From contig JALEZW010000031.1 in NCBI GenBank assembly GCA_022772675.1, positions 1 through 64,000 of the forward strand: DNA of 64,000 bases, written 5' to 3'. Shown piece after piece: positions 35,395 through 43,040 of the stretch. This DNA is from Agathobacter sp. GTDB taxonomy: Bacteria; Bacillota; Clostridia; Lachnospirales; Lachnospiraceae. Within the stretch, counting starts at the first letter, position 1, and each line of letters begins with the position of its first letter. A program made the position numbers and the translations under genes. The notes below the pieces were generated by a model. That model had not been told where the DNA came from. It ran no database searches and saw only the letters and a list, made by a program, of their open reading frames with translations.

Positions 35395-36108
35395 CTATGA
35401 AATATTCGTAGCTATTCCAACAGAAACATAGCCATCAAAAATGGCTTTCAGATCCGTACCTTCCAAAGCATCGTAATTGCGGATTCCCTCTACCATATAA
35501 GAAATCCGCCCTTCCGAAACTTTGGTTTCATTATACCGATCCACATAATAAGCCTCTGCGGATACCTGCCTGTCCCGGAGGATTCCTTTGCACTCTGCCA
35601 ATCTGCAGCCGGGAAAATTCACATTCCAGATCTGGTTGATACCAAGTGGTTTGTCCAATAACTCAGCCATGATTTCATTCAAATACCGGTCTGTCACCTC
35701 ATGAACCTCACAGGCCTCCTCCGAAAAAGCAATGGTATGTATTTTCTGAAAGGCTGCCTCAAATGCTGCACCCGCAGTGGCGGAATACTGTAAATCTGAG
35801 GCTGTATTATATCCATAATTGATTCCGGAAAAAACATGATCCGGTTTTCCCGGTACTATATTCAATGCACCGATTCTTACACAATCCGCCGGTTTCCCGT
35901 CACAGGCAAATGCGTGTACTCCCGGCACCGGAAAATCCACTTTCCAGGCTTCTATGCTATGTCTTAATGTTACACTGTGAGACATTGCACTTCTCTGACT
36001 GTCCGGAGCAACTACCCATACTTCACCGAATTCTACTGCTGCCCTCGCAAGACGGATCAAGCCATCTGCTTCTATTCCATCATCATTTGTGATTAATATC
36101 TTTCTCAT
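35395..36108 (-). CDS. surE: 5'/3'-nucleotidase SurE
   Basis: A 237-residue metal-dependent nucleotidase/polyphosphatase. The N-terminal ILITNDDGIEADGL carries the conserved NDDG metal site; further family motifs are VVAPDSQRSAMSHSVT, ACDGKPADCVR, SGINYGYNTASDLQYSATAGAAFEA (with GxNxG) and VNFPGC. Dephosphorylates nucleoside monophosphates. A strong AAGGAGGA site precedes the ATG. The C-terminus abuts a gene remnant in the same frame, so a few native C-terminal residues may have been replaced. Confidence 0.93.
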   Translation of the reverse strand: MRKILITNDDGIEADGLIRLARAAVEFGEVWVVAPDSQRSAMSHSVTLRHSIEAWKVDFPVPGVHAFACDGKPADCVRIGALNIVPGKPDHVFSGINYGYNTASDLQYSATAGAAFEAAFQKIHTIAFSEEACEVHEVTDRYLNEIMAELLDKPLGINQIWNVNFPGCRLAECKGILRDRQVSAEAYYVDRYNETKVSEGRISYMVEGIRNYDALEGTDLKAIFDGYVSVGIATNIS

Positions 36109-36227
36109 TTGAATTATCCTCCTTGAAAATAATTCCTCTTACAGAAGGTCTGCGAAATACACGATCGTTCTTTGACAGTCCTTATTGATACCCATTTATG
36201 ATATGAGTGCTAAAAGTACTTTTGGCA

Positions 36228-36623
36228 CTATAATCTTTCCCTCAATTCAAAAATTCGCTTTTCTATCTCTTTTATAACGATTTTAAACTCTTCATCCGAT
36301 TTTCCTGTTGGATCTTCAAGTCCCCAGTTGTCATCAAATGCTCTCCCGATAAACGGGCAGCCAACATTACATCCCATGGAAATTGCAATATCAACCTCCG
36401 GAATCTCTGAAATTAGTTTACTATGCTGTCCGTTTTTTTCCATATCAATACCATAGATTTCCTTCATCAGCCTGACGGCATCCTGATTAATCTGTGGTTT
36501 TGTTTCTGTTCCTGCTGAATAACTCTCAAATACATCTCCTGCCAGATGTTTACCGAGTGCTTCCGCCATCTGACTTCTGCAGGAATTATGAACACAGATA
36601 AATGCCACTTTTTTCTTTCCCAT
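36228..36623 (-). CDS. arsC: arsenate reductase, low-molecular-weight phosphatase type
   Basis: A 131-residue thioredoxin-type arsenate reductase: P-loop ICVHNSCRSQMAEAL with the catalytic Cys, and MGCNVGCPFIG supplying the second and third redox cysteines, then EDPTGKSDEEF with the catalytic Asp. It reduces arsenate to arsenite, which must then be exported. The start is the ATG at 36623 that overlaps the stop of the ACR3 pseudogene (TAATG), with AAGGGGGTGG upstream. Because the exporter next to it is broken, the local pathway is incomplete. Confidence 0.93.
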   Translation of the reverse strand: MGKKKVAFICVHNSCRSQMAEALGKHLAGDVFESYSAGTETKPQINQDAVRLMKEIYGIDMEKNGQHSKLISEIPEVDIAISMGCNVGCPFIGRAFDDNWGLEDPTGKSDEEFKIVIKEIEKRIFELRERL

Positions 36624-37035
36624 TACTGAAACCACCCCCTTGTTTTATTAGCAAGCCAGCAAAGTGCCAGCATTACCGGAACCTCCGTCAAAACACCTAC
36701 GGTGGTAGCAAGTGCTGCCGGGCTTGTTGTTCCAAATAATGCAATTGCCACGGCTACAGCCAGTTCACAATCCACGTTATAAACAGACCTTTCGGGTTCT
36801 TTCCGACCTGCTTTACACTTTGAAAATCCACCTTCAGCATCATGGGATAAATCATGATCCAAATAAGAATGGCAATGGGAATAGAAATTCCTGCAATAGA
36901 GAGCCTGTCCAGGAATGCGGGGATTGCCGGAAGAAACTTTCTAATCAGTATACCCATCACCATACATAGCAATACCCATACACTTAAATATTTTTGAAAA
37001 AAAATTATGCCCTCTGATTTTGATTCTTTATTCAT
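36623..37035 (-). pseudogene. acr3: ACR3 arsenite exporter with large internal deletion
   Basis: The N-terminal ~92 residues of an ACR3 permease ([64 protein letters not shown]) run straight into a stop, and in the next frame the last ~45 residues ([33 protein letters not shown]) continue to the TAA at the arsC start. About 200 central codons, and most membrane spans, are missing. At the joint the bases GAACTGGCTG fit both the upstream VNWL and the downstream ELA coding, which points to deletion between a 10-bp direct repeat. Not functional as an exporter. Confidence 0.85.
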
Positions 37036-37041
37036 ATATAC

Positions 37042-37698
37042 CTACAAATCTAATGCCATTCCATCCTCCCAGTCCTGGCAGTAACGCAGCATTTCCGCTT
37101 CAGAATTCAGGAAATTCTCTGCATTCTTCGGCAGTACAATGGGCTCAATCGTATTGGAAGTGTAGTTACAGACATAAATCGTCTTTACACAGTTTAGAAA
37201 CACCCAGTCGAAGCGCTTTGGATGATTCTCCTGGGTAAAACGCATATACTCAAACAGCGCTCCGGCATCAATATCATTCTCATCCGTTGGATGCAAAAAA
37301 AGATACAGCCCATTATAGCGCTTATGGGTGTAATTGCTATTCAGCTTTTCCAGTTTCCTGTCAAAACGGTATTTCGCCTTGGAAAGATAATCCTGCTGAA
37401 CTGCCGGGTCCGGCAGAATCGCCCAGAAACGCCCGTTGTAAAAATTCAGACGGTCCCCATATTTCTCAAATGACGAAAGCGGAAGCTCCTCCTTCCGACA
37501 TCCCAGATAATGCTCAATAAAGCTCTCCTCCTGCCCGTCATCCGGGAGAAGCGCCTGACTGACCTCCAGACCAAAATCCATCTGTTCATTAATCCAGTCC
37601 GGGGATTCGCTCTTGATAAAATAAGGCCGGTATTCCTTCCACAAATATTTCAGTGACACTGCCGCATAAATTTCATTTAATAATTTTTCATAAGCCAT
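37042..37698 (-). CDS. uncharacterised protein
   Basis: About 218 residues, not recognised. Cytoplasmic, acidic, rich in Tyr and Phe (KYLWKEYRPYF, FNGRFWAILPDP-like NFYNGRFWAILPDP, YNGLYLFLHPTDEND, CVKTIYVCNYTSNTIEP). No catalytic motif is seen. The start at 37698 has AAGGTGA upstream and follows 6 bases after the stop of a HigA-like antitoxin gene, so it may be transcribed with it. It ends just before the broken acr3. Confidence 0.75.
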   Translation of the reverse strand: MAYEKLLNEIYAAVSLKYLWKEYRPYFIKSESPDWINEQMDFGLEVSQALLPDDGQEESFIEHYLGCRKEELPLSSFEKYGDRLNFYNGRFWAILPDPAVQQDYLSKAKYRFDRKLEKLNSNYTHKRYNGLYLFLHPTDENDIDAGALFEYMRFTQENHPKRFDWVFLNCVKTIYVCNYTSNTIEPIVLPKNAENFLNSEAEMLRYCQDWEDGMALDL

Positions 37699-37703
37699 TG
37701 CAT

Positions 37704-37994
37704 TCACCTTTTTGAAGGAGCCTTAACAAACTCTAGTTTCAACTGCATCCCCAATCCACGTGCCAATTTTTTTACCATGCTCAGACTTGGGTTTCTCGTT
37801 CCATTTTCAATTCGACTTATATCAGCCTGAGTAATACCAGTTCTTGCAGATAACTCTTTTTGTGTAATATTTTGATCAACTCTTGCATTAATCATGGCTT
37901 GAATGATGTCGTATTCTGGTTGTAATGCATCGTATTCACTTTTTACATCAGGATTTTGTAATGCTTTTTCTTTATAATCTTTGTAACTACTCAT
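37704..37994 (-). CDS. higA: HigA-type antitoxin (XRE)
   Basis: A 96-residue XRE protein with a C-terminal helix-turn-helix (NITQKELSARTGITQADISR, IENGTRNPSLSMVKKLARGL) and a helical N-terminus (YKDYKEKALQNPDVKSEYDA) as in HigA antitoxins. The ATG at 37994 has GGAGG 7 nt upstream; the ATG two codons earlier is too close to it. It overlaps the end of the defective toxin gene. It probably still represses the promoter through the palindrome upstream of higB. Confidence 0.85.
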   Translation of the reverse strand: MSSYKDYKEKALQNPDVKSEYDALQPEYDIIQAMINARVDQNITQKELSARTGITQADISRIENGTRNPSLSMVKKLARGLGMQLKLEFVKAPSKR

Positions 37995-38205
37995 TGCCAT
38001 ACCTCCGTTCGTAATCAGCTTTATATTTCTTTGCCAAATCTTTCTGTGCTTTTACGGTTTTCTGTGTCTTTTTAACAAATCCATTTGTCTCCAATAAGTC
38101 AATGGTTCTAAGTGTCTTAGCTAACAACTTTGGTGCCAAAGAGTCCATAAACTCTTGTACAGGACATTTCCCATCTTCTGTGTCATAAAAAGTAATTTCG
38201 TACAT
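37987..38205 (-). CDS. higB: HigB/RelE-like toxin with in-frame internal deletion
   Basis: Only 72 residues: the N-terminal strand-helix part typical of HigB (MYEITFYDTEDGKCPVQEF, LAKTLRTIDLLETNG) is fused directly to the C-terminal end (FVKKTQKTVKAQKDLAKKYK). Intact relatives are about 110 residues, and the missing ~45 residues are the beta-sheet core with the basic catalytic residues. The reading frame is kept. The sequence ACAAATGGA at the joint can code both the end of the first part and the start of the second, suggesting deletion at a short repeat. The product should be non-toxic. Confidence 0.75.
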   Translation of the reverse strand: MYEITFYDTEDGKCPVQEFMDSLAPKLLAKTLRTIDLLETNGFVKKTQKTVKAQKDLAKKYKADYERRYGNE

Positions 38206-38230
38206 TAGTTTTCCTCTTCCTGTTACTTTT

Positions 38231-38259
38231 ATAATATGTTGTATTCAACATATTGTCAA
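38231..38259 (-). promoter_or_regulatory. higBA promoter with palindromic operator
   Basis: -35 TTGACA (38254-38259) and -10 TATTAT (38231-38236) with 17-bp spacer. The spacer is filled by the inverted repeat AATATGTTG / CAACATATT (38233-38241 and 38246-38254), positioned so that HigA binding would block RNA polymerase. Confidence 0.75.
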
Positions 38260-38297
38260 CTAATATTTCATATTTGTTTTAACATACCATAGCCTAT

Positions 38298-38323
38298 AAA
38301 AAAGGGCAATCACAAAGATTGCC
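38298..38323 (-). terminator. terminator of the HTH-membrane protein gene
   Basis: GGCAATC / GATTGCC stem with a short loop followed by T6 on the minus strand, 9 nt after the stop codon at 38332. Confidence 0.85.
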
Positions 38324-38331
38324 TTTTTCCC

Positions 38332-38766
38332 TCATTTTTTACTTTGTGCCTTCTTTAATACGACAACTGCAATAATAGAAATTACAGCTTCAATAATAAC
38401 AACCATTGTTCCACCTTTCAAACCACAGCATCCAATGACAGCACTGTACAGTAAAAGGATAATTCCAACAGCACAACGAAGAATCTTTTTCCGTGTCACC
38501 ATTTTCTGAAGCTTTGCCAGCCTCACAATTTCGGTCAATGCAGTCTCATGATCCGCCTGAATCTCTCCCACTACAATATCCTGTATTTTAATTTCAAGAA
38601 TTTCCGATAAGCGTTCTAAGACTCCGATATCCGGGAAGCTTTCTCCATTTTCCCAGCGTGATACCGCCTTATTGGTAACACCAATCAAATCTCCTAATTC
38701 TGTCTGCGTGTACTTTTTTCCTGCTCGCGCCTGCCTGATTAATTCCCCTGTTTTCTTTTTATCCAT
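38332..38766 (-). CDS. XRE regulator with C-terminal membrane anchor
   Basis: A 144-residue protein: an N-terminal helix-turn-helix (TGELIRQARAGKKYTQTEL, GDLIGVTNKAVSRWENGESF PDIG-type repressor) followed by a linker and two hydrophobic spans (RCAVGIILLLYSAVIGCC, MVVIIEAVISIIAVVVL). This architecture is common in Firmicutes, where it is thought to couple membrane state to repression. The ATG at 38766 has AGGAGG upstream. Target unknown; a repeated intergenic element lies just upstream. Confidence 0.85.
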   Translation of the reverse strand: MDKKKTGELIRQARAGKKYTQTELGDLIGVTNKAVSRWENGESFPDIGVLERLSEILEIKIQDIVVGEIQADHETALTEIVRLAKLQKMVTRKKILRCAVGIILLLYSAVIGCCGLKGGTMVVIIEAVISIIAVVVLKKAQSKK

Positions 38767-38821
38767 GTGCACCGCCTCCTGTTTTGTTCTGTATTGTTGG
38801 TGCTTTCATGGTATCATCCAT

Positions 38822-38860
38822 CTGCAGGAATAACAATCCACTGTAGCGAGAATGCCGAAT
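38822..38860. repeat. repeated segment A (left-half type)
   Basis: Starts CAGGAATAACAATCCA and ends GAATGCCGAATT; nearly the same sequence is found at 43041-43079. In the second copy it is followed closely by the right-half segment that here lies 1.8 kb away (40654-40699). Confidence 0.6.
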
Positions 38861-38876
38861 TGTCAGGACAAATCTA

Positions 38877-39269
38877 TTGACAAGGAGGGATGCTCCCATT
38901 ATACTGACTGTAAAAATTCCAAAGGGAACCTTTTACCTGTTCTATCAGTCCAAAGAGATGTTACTGTTTGAGGTAATATTAGAACAACATAATCTGATGG
39001 ATCAGAAAATATTGGATGAAATCAGCAATATTGATAAAAATGACTTTACGGTTGAAAAACTTACAGAAGTGATAGTTCATTTTTATCAATTGATAGATGA
39101 AATTCCAGTTTTTAAAATATTAAATTCCGATGAAATTGACACCCAATCACTTAGTGCTGCTTTTCGTGCAATTTATTTCACAACTCTACATAAAGACAAA
39201 ATTGGAGAAGAAAATTTTGGAAAAGCATTATATTTACTGGTTTATGGATTGGTGAATCAGCTTATATAA
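38877..39269 (+). pseudogene. TetR-family regulator, truncated and internally deleted
   Basis: A 130-codon frame starting at a TTG. It begins in the middle of a TetR DNA-binding domain (IPKGTFYLFYQSKEMLLFEV is the end of the helix-turn-helix and helix 4), so the first ~30 residues are lost, and the C-terminal domain appears shortened: NSDEIDT joins directly to SLSAAFRAIYFTTLHKDKIG, where relatives have about 50 more residues. It should not bind DNA properly. Read by eye against remembered relatives; the size of the internal loss is uncertain. Confidence 0.6.
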
Positions 39270-39690
39270 ATTAAATCCGGCAGTTTCATGTCGGACTTAT
39301 TACGGGCTCTTATTTGACCAAACCGTCGCAAACAGTCATACAGTATTACACAGATAAGAGGAATATCATTTATGCTTTCTTCTTATGGGCAGGAATACTG
39401 GTAAAAGCAATGTGTGTCGCCCCCGAGGTCATTGAGCGCAGCGCGTTGCTTGTCCCCTCTGCAATAAAAAATGCCCCACTATATAAAAGTATCAATATGG
39501 CATTTCCTATGCTGATGTATTGGATCACCCATAAAGAAAAGTGGCTTCTTCTTTAAATATTGTACCCTTACCGTAAGGCACTTGAGAAGGGGATTGCATT
39601 GTCCTACGGCTACAATCGCAGCTGTCATGCTTGCAATTGAAATTGTGTTTGCGCTTTGCCTGATTGCGGAGAATAAGTCCATACCATAAA
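39270..39690 (+). other. mosaic of membrane-protein fragments
   Basis: This stretch has open frames but no complete gene. One frame (39314-39556) reads FFLWAGILVKAMCVAPEVI and INMAFPMLMYWITHKEKW; another (about 39598-39690) reads CPTATIAAVMLAIEIVFALC and LIAENKSIP then stop. They look like the ends of different membrane proteins joined by deletions, without starts or ribosome binding sites of quality. Confidence 0.4.
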
Positions 39691-39700
39691 GGAGAATAAC

Positions 39701-40606
39701 ATGAAGAAAATTTTGATTACCGGTGGAACAACTTTTGTCAGCAAGTATGCTGCACATTATTTTTCAGAGCATGAATATGAGGTATATGTTCTTAACAGAA
39801 ATACAAAACCACAGATTCAGGGTGTTACCTTAATTGAGGGGGATAGACATAAGTTAGGTGATAAGCTTAAAGATTTTCATTTTGATGTTGTTGCTGATAT
39901 CACAGCATATACAGGGGATGATATCATTGATTTATATGAGGCACTTGGTTCATTTGACCAATACATCATGATAAGCTCAAGTGCAGTGTATCCGGAAGAT
40001 GGTGCACAACCTTTTAAAGAAGATTCCACGAGAGCTGTGAATAAGTTCTGGGGAACATATGGAACGAACAAGATTAATGCCGAAAATTGTTTGCTTAAGA
40101 GAGTTCCGGATGCATATATACTAAGACCGCCATATTTATATGGTCCGATGGATAATGTATATAGAGAGGCATTTGTATTTGACTGCGCAAAAGCTGGCAG
40201 GAAGTTTTATCTGCCGAAAGATGGCGGCATGAAACTGCAGTTTTTTCATGTGGAAGATTTGTGCAGGCTTATGGAAGTGATTATTAAAACAAAGCCGGAA
40301 GATCATATTTTTAATGTTGGAAACGTTACGGCTGTATCAATAAAAGACTGGGTTACAATGTGTTATGCCTGCTTTGATAAGATACCTGACTTTGTCAATG
40401 TTTACGAAGATACAGAACAGAGAAATTATTTCAGTTTTTACAATTATGAGTATTATTTAGATGTAAAGAAACAGCAGGAAATATACCCGGATACAATCCC
40501 TTTGGCACAAGGGTTAAAAGAGTCCGCTAATTGGTATGTTTCAAATGAGGCAGAGGTTAATAAGAAGCCATACCTGAAATATATTGATGAAAATTTGAGA
40601 AAATGA
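39701..40606 (+). CDS. NAD(P)-dependent epimerase/dehydratase-like protein (extended SDR)
   Basis: A 301-residue Rossmann-fold protein: ILITGGTTFVSKYAAHYF at the N-terminus, GDR at the strand-3 end, YIMISSSAVY and the YxxxK active-site pair in WGTYGTNKINAE, followed by ILRPPYLYGP. The dinucleotide loop is GGTTFVS, with Ser where the third Gly of GxxGxxG stands. It resembles the SDR group related to RNA-binding CSP41 and sugar epimerases. A strong AAAGGAG site precedes the ATG. It is intact in an otherwise decayed stretch. Substrate unknown. Confidence 0.85.
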   Translation: MKKILITGGTTFVSKYAAHYFSEHEYEVYVLNRNTKPQIQGVTLIEGDRHKLGDKLKDFHFDVVADITAYTGDDIIDLYEALGSFDQYIMISSSAVYPEDGAQPFKEDSTRAVNKFWGTYGTNKINAENCLLKRVPDAYILRPPYLYGPMDNVYREAFVFDCAKAGRKFYLPKDGGMKLQFFHVEDLCRLMEVIIKTKPEDHIFNVGNVTAVSIKDWVTMCYACFDKIPDFVNVYEDTEQRNYFSFYNYEYYLDVKKQQEIYPDTIPLAQGLKESANWYVSNEAEVNKKPYLKYIDENLRK

Positions 40607-40653
40607 ATTTTCTGATACGATTCTACCTACCTCTCATGGGCAAAGGAGATAAT

Positions 40654-40722
40654 CAAGCTGTTTTTATAAGGTTTTAAGCGTTGTCAAAACCTTTTGACAC
40701 TGTGTTTTCCGCAAAGTAAAAC
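40654..40722 (+). promoter_or_regulatory. repeated segment C with palindrome and possible promoter
   Basis: CAAGCTGTTTTTATAAGG and its continuation (40654-40677) are also present at 43121-43144. They are followed by the palindrome TGTCAAAA-CC-TTTTGACA (40682-40699), whose right arm contains a -35 TTGACA; with a 17-bp spacer TAAAAC (40717-40722) may be the -10 of the downstream XRE gene. Confidence 0.5.
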
Positions 40723-40806
40723 AGGTTTGATAGACAGAAATGCAAAAAGTGATTATTCTCAGAGCAGGTCAAGAGAACAAATCATCGGCAAAGGAGGAAA
40801 ATTTTT

Positions 40807-41391
40807 ATGGAGCTGAATGCACAGATAAAAAAATACCGAACAGAGTTAAATCTTTCCCAAGAGGAATTGGCTGAAAAGGTATATGTGACAAGACAGACGA
40901 TTTCAAATTGGGAAAATGAAAAAAGCTATCCGGATATTCACAGTCTTCTGCTTCTCAGTTCATTGTTTAATGTATCTCTCGACCAACTAATCAAAGGAGA
41001 TATAGAGACAATGAAAGAAATAATTAACGAACAGGAGATAAAGGAATTTAATCACTATGGTAGTATTTTCAGTCTTCATTTTTTGATTTTGATTTTGTCA
41101 GCAGCGCCGTTGTTTATGTGGTTGAAATTGTATGCGTTGTTGCCCCTTGGTGTGATGTTTGCCATCACAATGTTCTGGGCATTGAAAGTTGAAAAGATCA
41201 AGAAAAAAAATGATGTACAGACTTATAAGGAAATTGTAGCGTTTTGCGAAGGCAAAAAATTAGATGAAATTCATAAGATGGTTGAAGCAGGAAAACGCCC
41301 GTATCAAAACGTCTTAAAGGTAGTCATTAGTGCTGTTGTTACGGCGGCAGTTTGTTTTTTGATAGGATTGTTAATACAGTGGGTATTTTAG
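40807..41391 (+). CDS. XRE regulator with three membrane spans
   Basis: A 194-residue protein: N-terminal helix-turn-helix (LNAQIKKYRTELNLSQEELA, VTRQTISNWENEKSYPDIHS) and, from about residue 85, hydrophobic spans (FLILILSAAPLFMWLKLYAL, ALLPLGVMFAITMFWALKV, VVISAVVTAAVCFLIGLLI). The type is widespread next to ABC transporter and toxin genes in Clostridia. AAAGGAGG precedes the ATG. It lies downstream of the palindrome and possible promoter described separately, which may be its own operator. Confidence 0.87.
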   Translation: MELNAQIKKYRTELNLSQEELAEKVYVTRQTISNWENEKSYPDIHSLLLLSSLFNVSLDQLIKGDIETMKEIINEQEIKEFNHYGSIFSLHFLILILSAAPLFMWLKLYALLPLGVMFAITMFWALKVEKIKKKNDVQTYKEIVAFCEGKKLDEIHKMVEAGKRPYQNVLKVVISAVVTAAVCFLIGLLIQWVF

Positions 41392-41414
41392 CCAATGTCC
41401 CTTTTGAAATACCC

Positions 41415-41450
41415 GGGGCGGCTGAGAGATCAGCCGTCCCACTTCTTTTA
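41415..41450 (+). terminator. terminator after the XRE/membrane gene
   Basis: GGGGCGGCTGA / TCAGCCGTCCC stem with a four-base loop followed by ACTTCTTTTAG. Confidence 0.7.
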
Positions 41451-41454
41451 GATT

Positions 41455-41892
41455 TTAGTTTGCTTTGCTCTCATTCATCACCGCTTTACTTTCTTCCTGT
41501 TCTATCTCTTCAAGCTTTCCTGTACAGTGATTATACTGATAAATTGCCCTCATAATAGCAGCAAGATCCTGATGTGAAAACATTCCGGCGGCTCTCGAGA
41601 TATCACCGAAATTGTTAATGTTAATTTTAAGGCACCCACCGCTGGGAAGGTTCACATTTAATACCTTCTTGGGGTCACTCATATCTCCCAGACAGATAGA
41701 GTTTGTGTCAGGATCACACCTAAAAGTAACCCCGTTATACTGGATGATCCCGTCTTTCGCAAGATATCCATACGGACATTTTACCTGCTTATCTGATAGA
41801 ATTTGAGCAAAAGACGAACCCACATCATTTTCTCTCCCTGCTGTCATTATCGTCTCCATAGCAGACGCGCTTTTTAAGTTATGTACTAACAT
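41455..41892 (-). CDS. uncharacterised small protein
   Basis: About 145 residues from the ATG at 41892, which has GGAGGA upstream. Not recognised. The product begins LVHNLKSASAMETIMTAGRE, continues QVKCPYGYLAKDGIIQYNGV and FRCDPDTNSICLGDMSDPKK, and has a charged Glu/Ser-rich C-terminus. It contains several cysteines (KCPYG, FRCD, ICLG, GGCLK) but not in a clear metal-binding pattern. No signal peptide or membrane segment. Monocistronic between terminators. Confidence 0.7.
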   Translation of the reverse strand: MLVHNLKSASAMETIMTAGRENDVGSSFAQILSDKQVKCPYGYLAKDGIIQYNGVTFRCDPDTNSICLGDMSDPKKVLNVNLPSGGCLKININNFGDISRAAGMFSHQDLAAIMRAIYQYNHCTGKLEEIEQEESKAVMNESKAN

Positions 41893-41966
41893 GATTCCTC
41901 CTCTCCGCAGGTGATCTGTCAATCACGACTGCACCCTTCTCCCGGAAATGACGGGCGGCTATAAAT

Positions 41967-42011
41967 AAAAAAGACACCTTATTTCATATCAGCCCATTGA
42001 AATAAAGTGCC
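41967..42011 (-). terminator. terminator of the mntA-hepT operon
   Basis: GGCACTTTATTTCA paired with TGAAATAAGGTGTC, followed by T6 on the minus strand, 40 nt downstream of the HepT stop. Confidence 0.85.
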
Positions 42012-42051
42012 ATCCTTGCATTTTATATTTCGTCATTTGTAATCAATTTCT

Positions 42052-42390
42052 TTAGTCCCTGTTTTCCGAAAACATTTCCAATAACTGTGGTATATCATTT
42101 TTTAATGTTTCAAAAACAATATTTAAATCCACGTTGCCATAATCATGCACAATTCGATTTCTTAATCCATACATTGCATTCCATGGAATATTGCTGTGCG
42201 TCTGCTTGTATTGGTCCGTTAACTTCTTTGCATTCTCTGAAAGCTGTATCATACGAAAGAGCATAGAATCCAGTAATATTTCATTTTCATTTAGTTCTTC
42301 TATGTCCACATCCTTCATATGTATTACTATAAACTCTAAATCCTGTCTGATTTTTTGTATATAGTAATTGTCATTTTTCACATTATCCAT
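42052..42390 (-). CDS. hepT: HepT-like toxin (HEPN)
   Basis: A 112-residue HEPN ribonuclease-type toxin. The catalytic motif Rx4-6H appears as GLRNRIVHDYG near the C-terminal third; the RxxxxHxY form contains the Tyr that is AMPylated by the cognate MntA in studied systems. The protein overlaps the upstream MntA-like gene by 8 bp, so the pair is translationally coupled. All motif residues are intact, so the toxin is expected to be active. Confidence 0.9.
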   Translation of the reverse strand: MDNVKNDNYYIQKIRQDLEFIVIHMKDVDIEELNENEILLDSMLFRMIQLSENAKKLTDQYKQTHSNIPWNAMYGLRNRIVHDYGNVDLNIVFETLKNDIPQLLEMFSENRD

Positions 42391-42856
42391 ATATCTTTAT
42401 TCCATCCTTTAGTATTTCCTGTATCAGTTCCATGTTATTCTTAAGCTGGTTAATGTCCAAAACATCTACTTTTTTGTGTAGCGCAGTTCTTAATTCTTCA
42501 ACCAGTCCATAAAATTTCAAACCCTTCACATTTACAGAAATCAAAAGGTCCACATCACTGGTTGGTTTTGCTTTTTCCTTTGCGTAAGAACCAAAAAGAT
42601 AGCAGAATTTCACATCGTATTTTTCAAACACTTCTTCACATTTTTGCTTTATATATTCTACATCAATAACTCCGTGTTCTTCATCAATCGGGTTTATCTC
42701 TGCTAACTTTTGCATCATATAATTATATTTTAAAGTTCCAACCTTTTTTTCATCATTTTCGTATGACTTATATGAGCGCAAAGAAATTCCTACCAGATCG
42801 GCAACTTGTTGCTGTGTTAACTTCTTTTCTGTTCTTAAATCTTTCAGCTTACACAT
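42383..42856 (-). CDS. mntA: MntA-like antitoxin fused to an N-terminal HTH
   Basis: A 157-residue fusion. Residues 1-60 form a helix-turn-helix of the XRE type (LRTEKKLTQQQVADLVGISL, RSYKSYENDEKKVG); residues ~75-157 form a minimal nucleotidyltransferase with the GSx10DxD motif (LFGSYAKEKAKPTSDVDLLI) and a third Asp in KKVDVLDI. MNT enzymes AMPylate the HEPN partner to neutralise it. The fused DNA-binding domain would also give autoregulation, and a large inverted repeat covers the promoter directly upstream. Confidence 0.9.
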   Translation of the reverse strand: MCKLKDLRTEKKLTQQQVADLVGISLRSYKSYENDEKKVGTLKYNYMMQKLAEINPIDEEHGVIDVEYIKQKCEEVFEKYDVKFCYLFGSYAKEKAKPTSDVDLLISVNVKGLKFYGLVEELRTALHKKVDVLDINQLKNNMELIQEILKDGIKIYG

Positions 42857-42873
42857 TTTGCACCTCCGTTTAT

Positions 42874-42923
42874 ATTATAATGCAATATTTGCACCCTGTC
42901 AATTTTAAGGTGTAAATATTGCA
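42874..42923 (-). promoter_or_regulatory. mntA-hepT promoter with 15-bp inverted-repeat operator
   Basis: Consensus -35 TTGACA (42897-42902) and -10 TATAAT (42874-42879) with 17-bp spacer. Arms TGCAATATTTGCACC (42881-42895) and GGTGTAAATATTGCA (42909-42923) form an inverted repeat with one mismatch; one arm fills the promoter spacer and the other lies just upstream of -35. Likely binding site of the HTH of the MntA-like protein. Confidence 0.8.
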
Positions 42924-43040
42924 CTTTCATATAACTAACAATACAATATGCATAGTATCCTCATATATACAGTTATTATTCAAATGTTATTCTACACTTT
43001 TGAAGCAGATTCTCAAGATGCTCCTTTTTCAAGGTCAATA

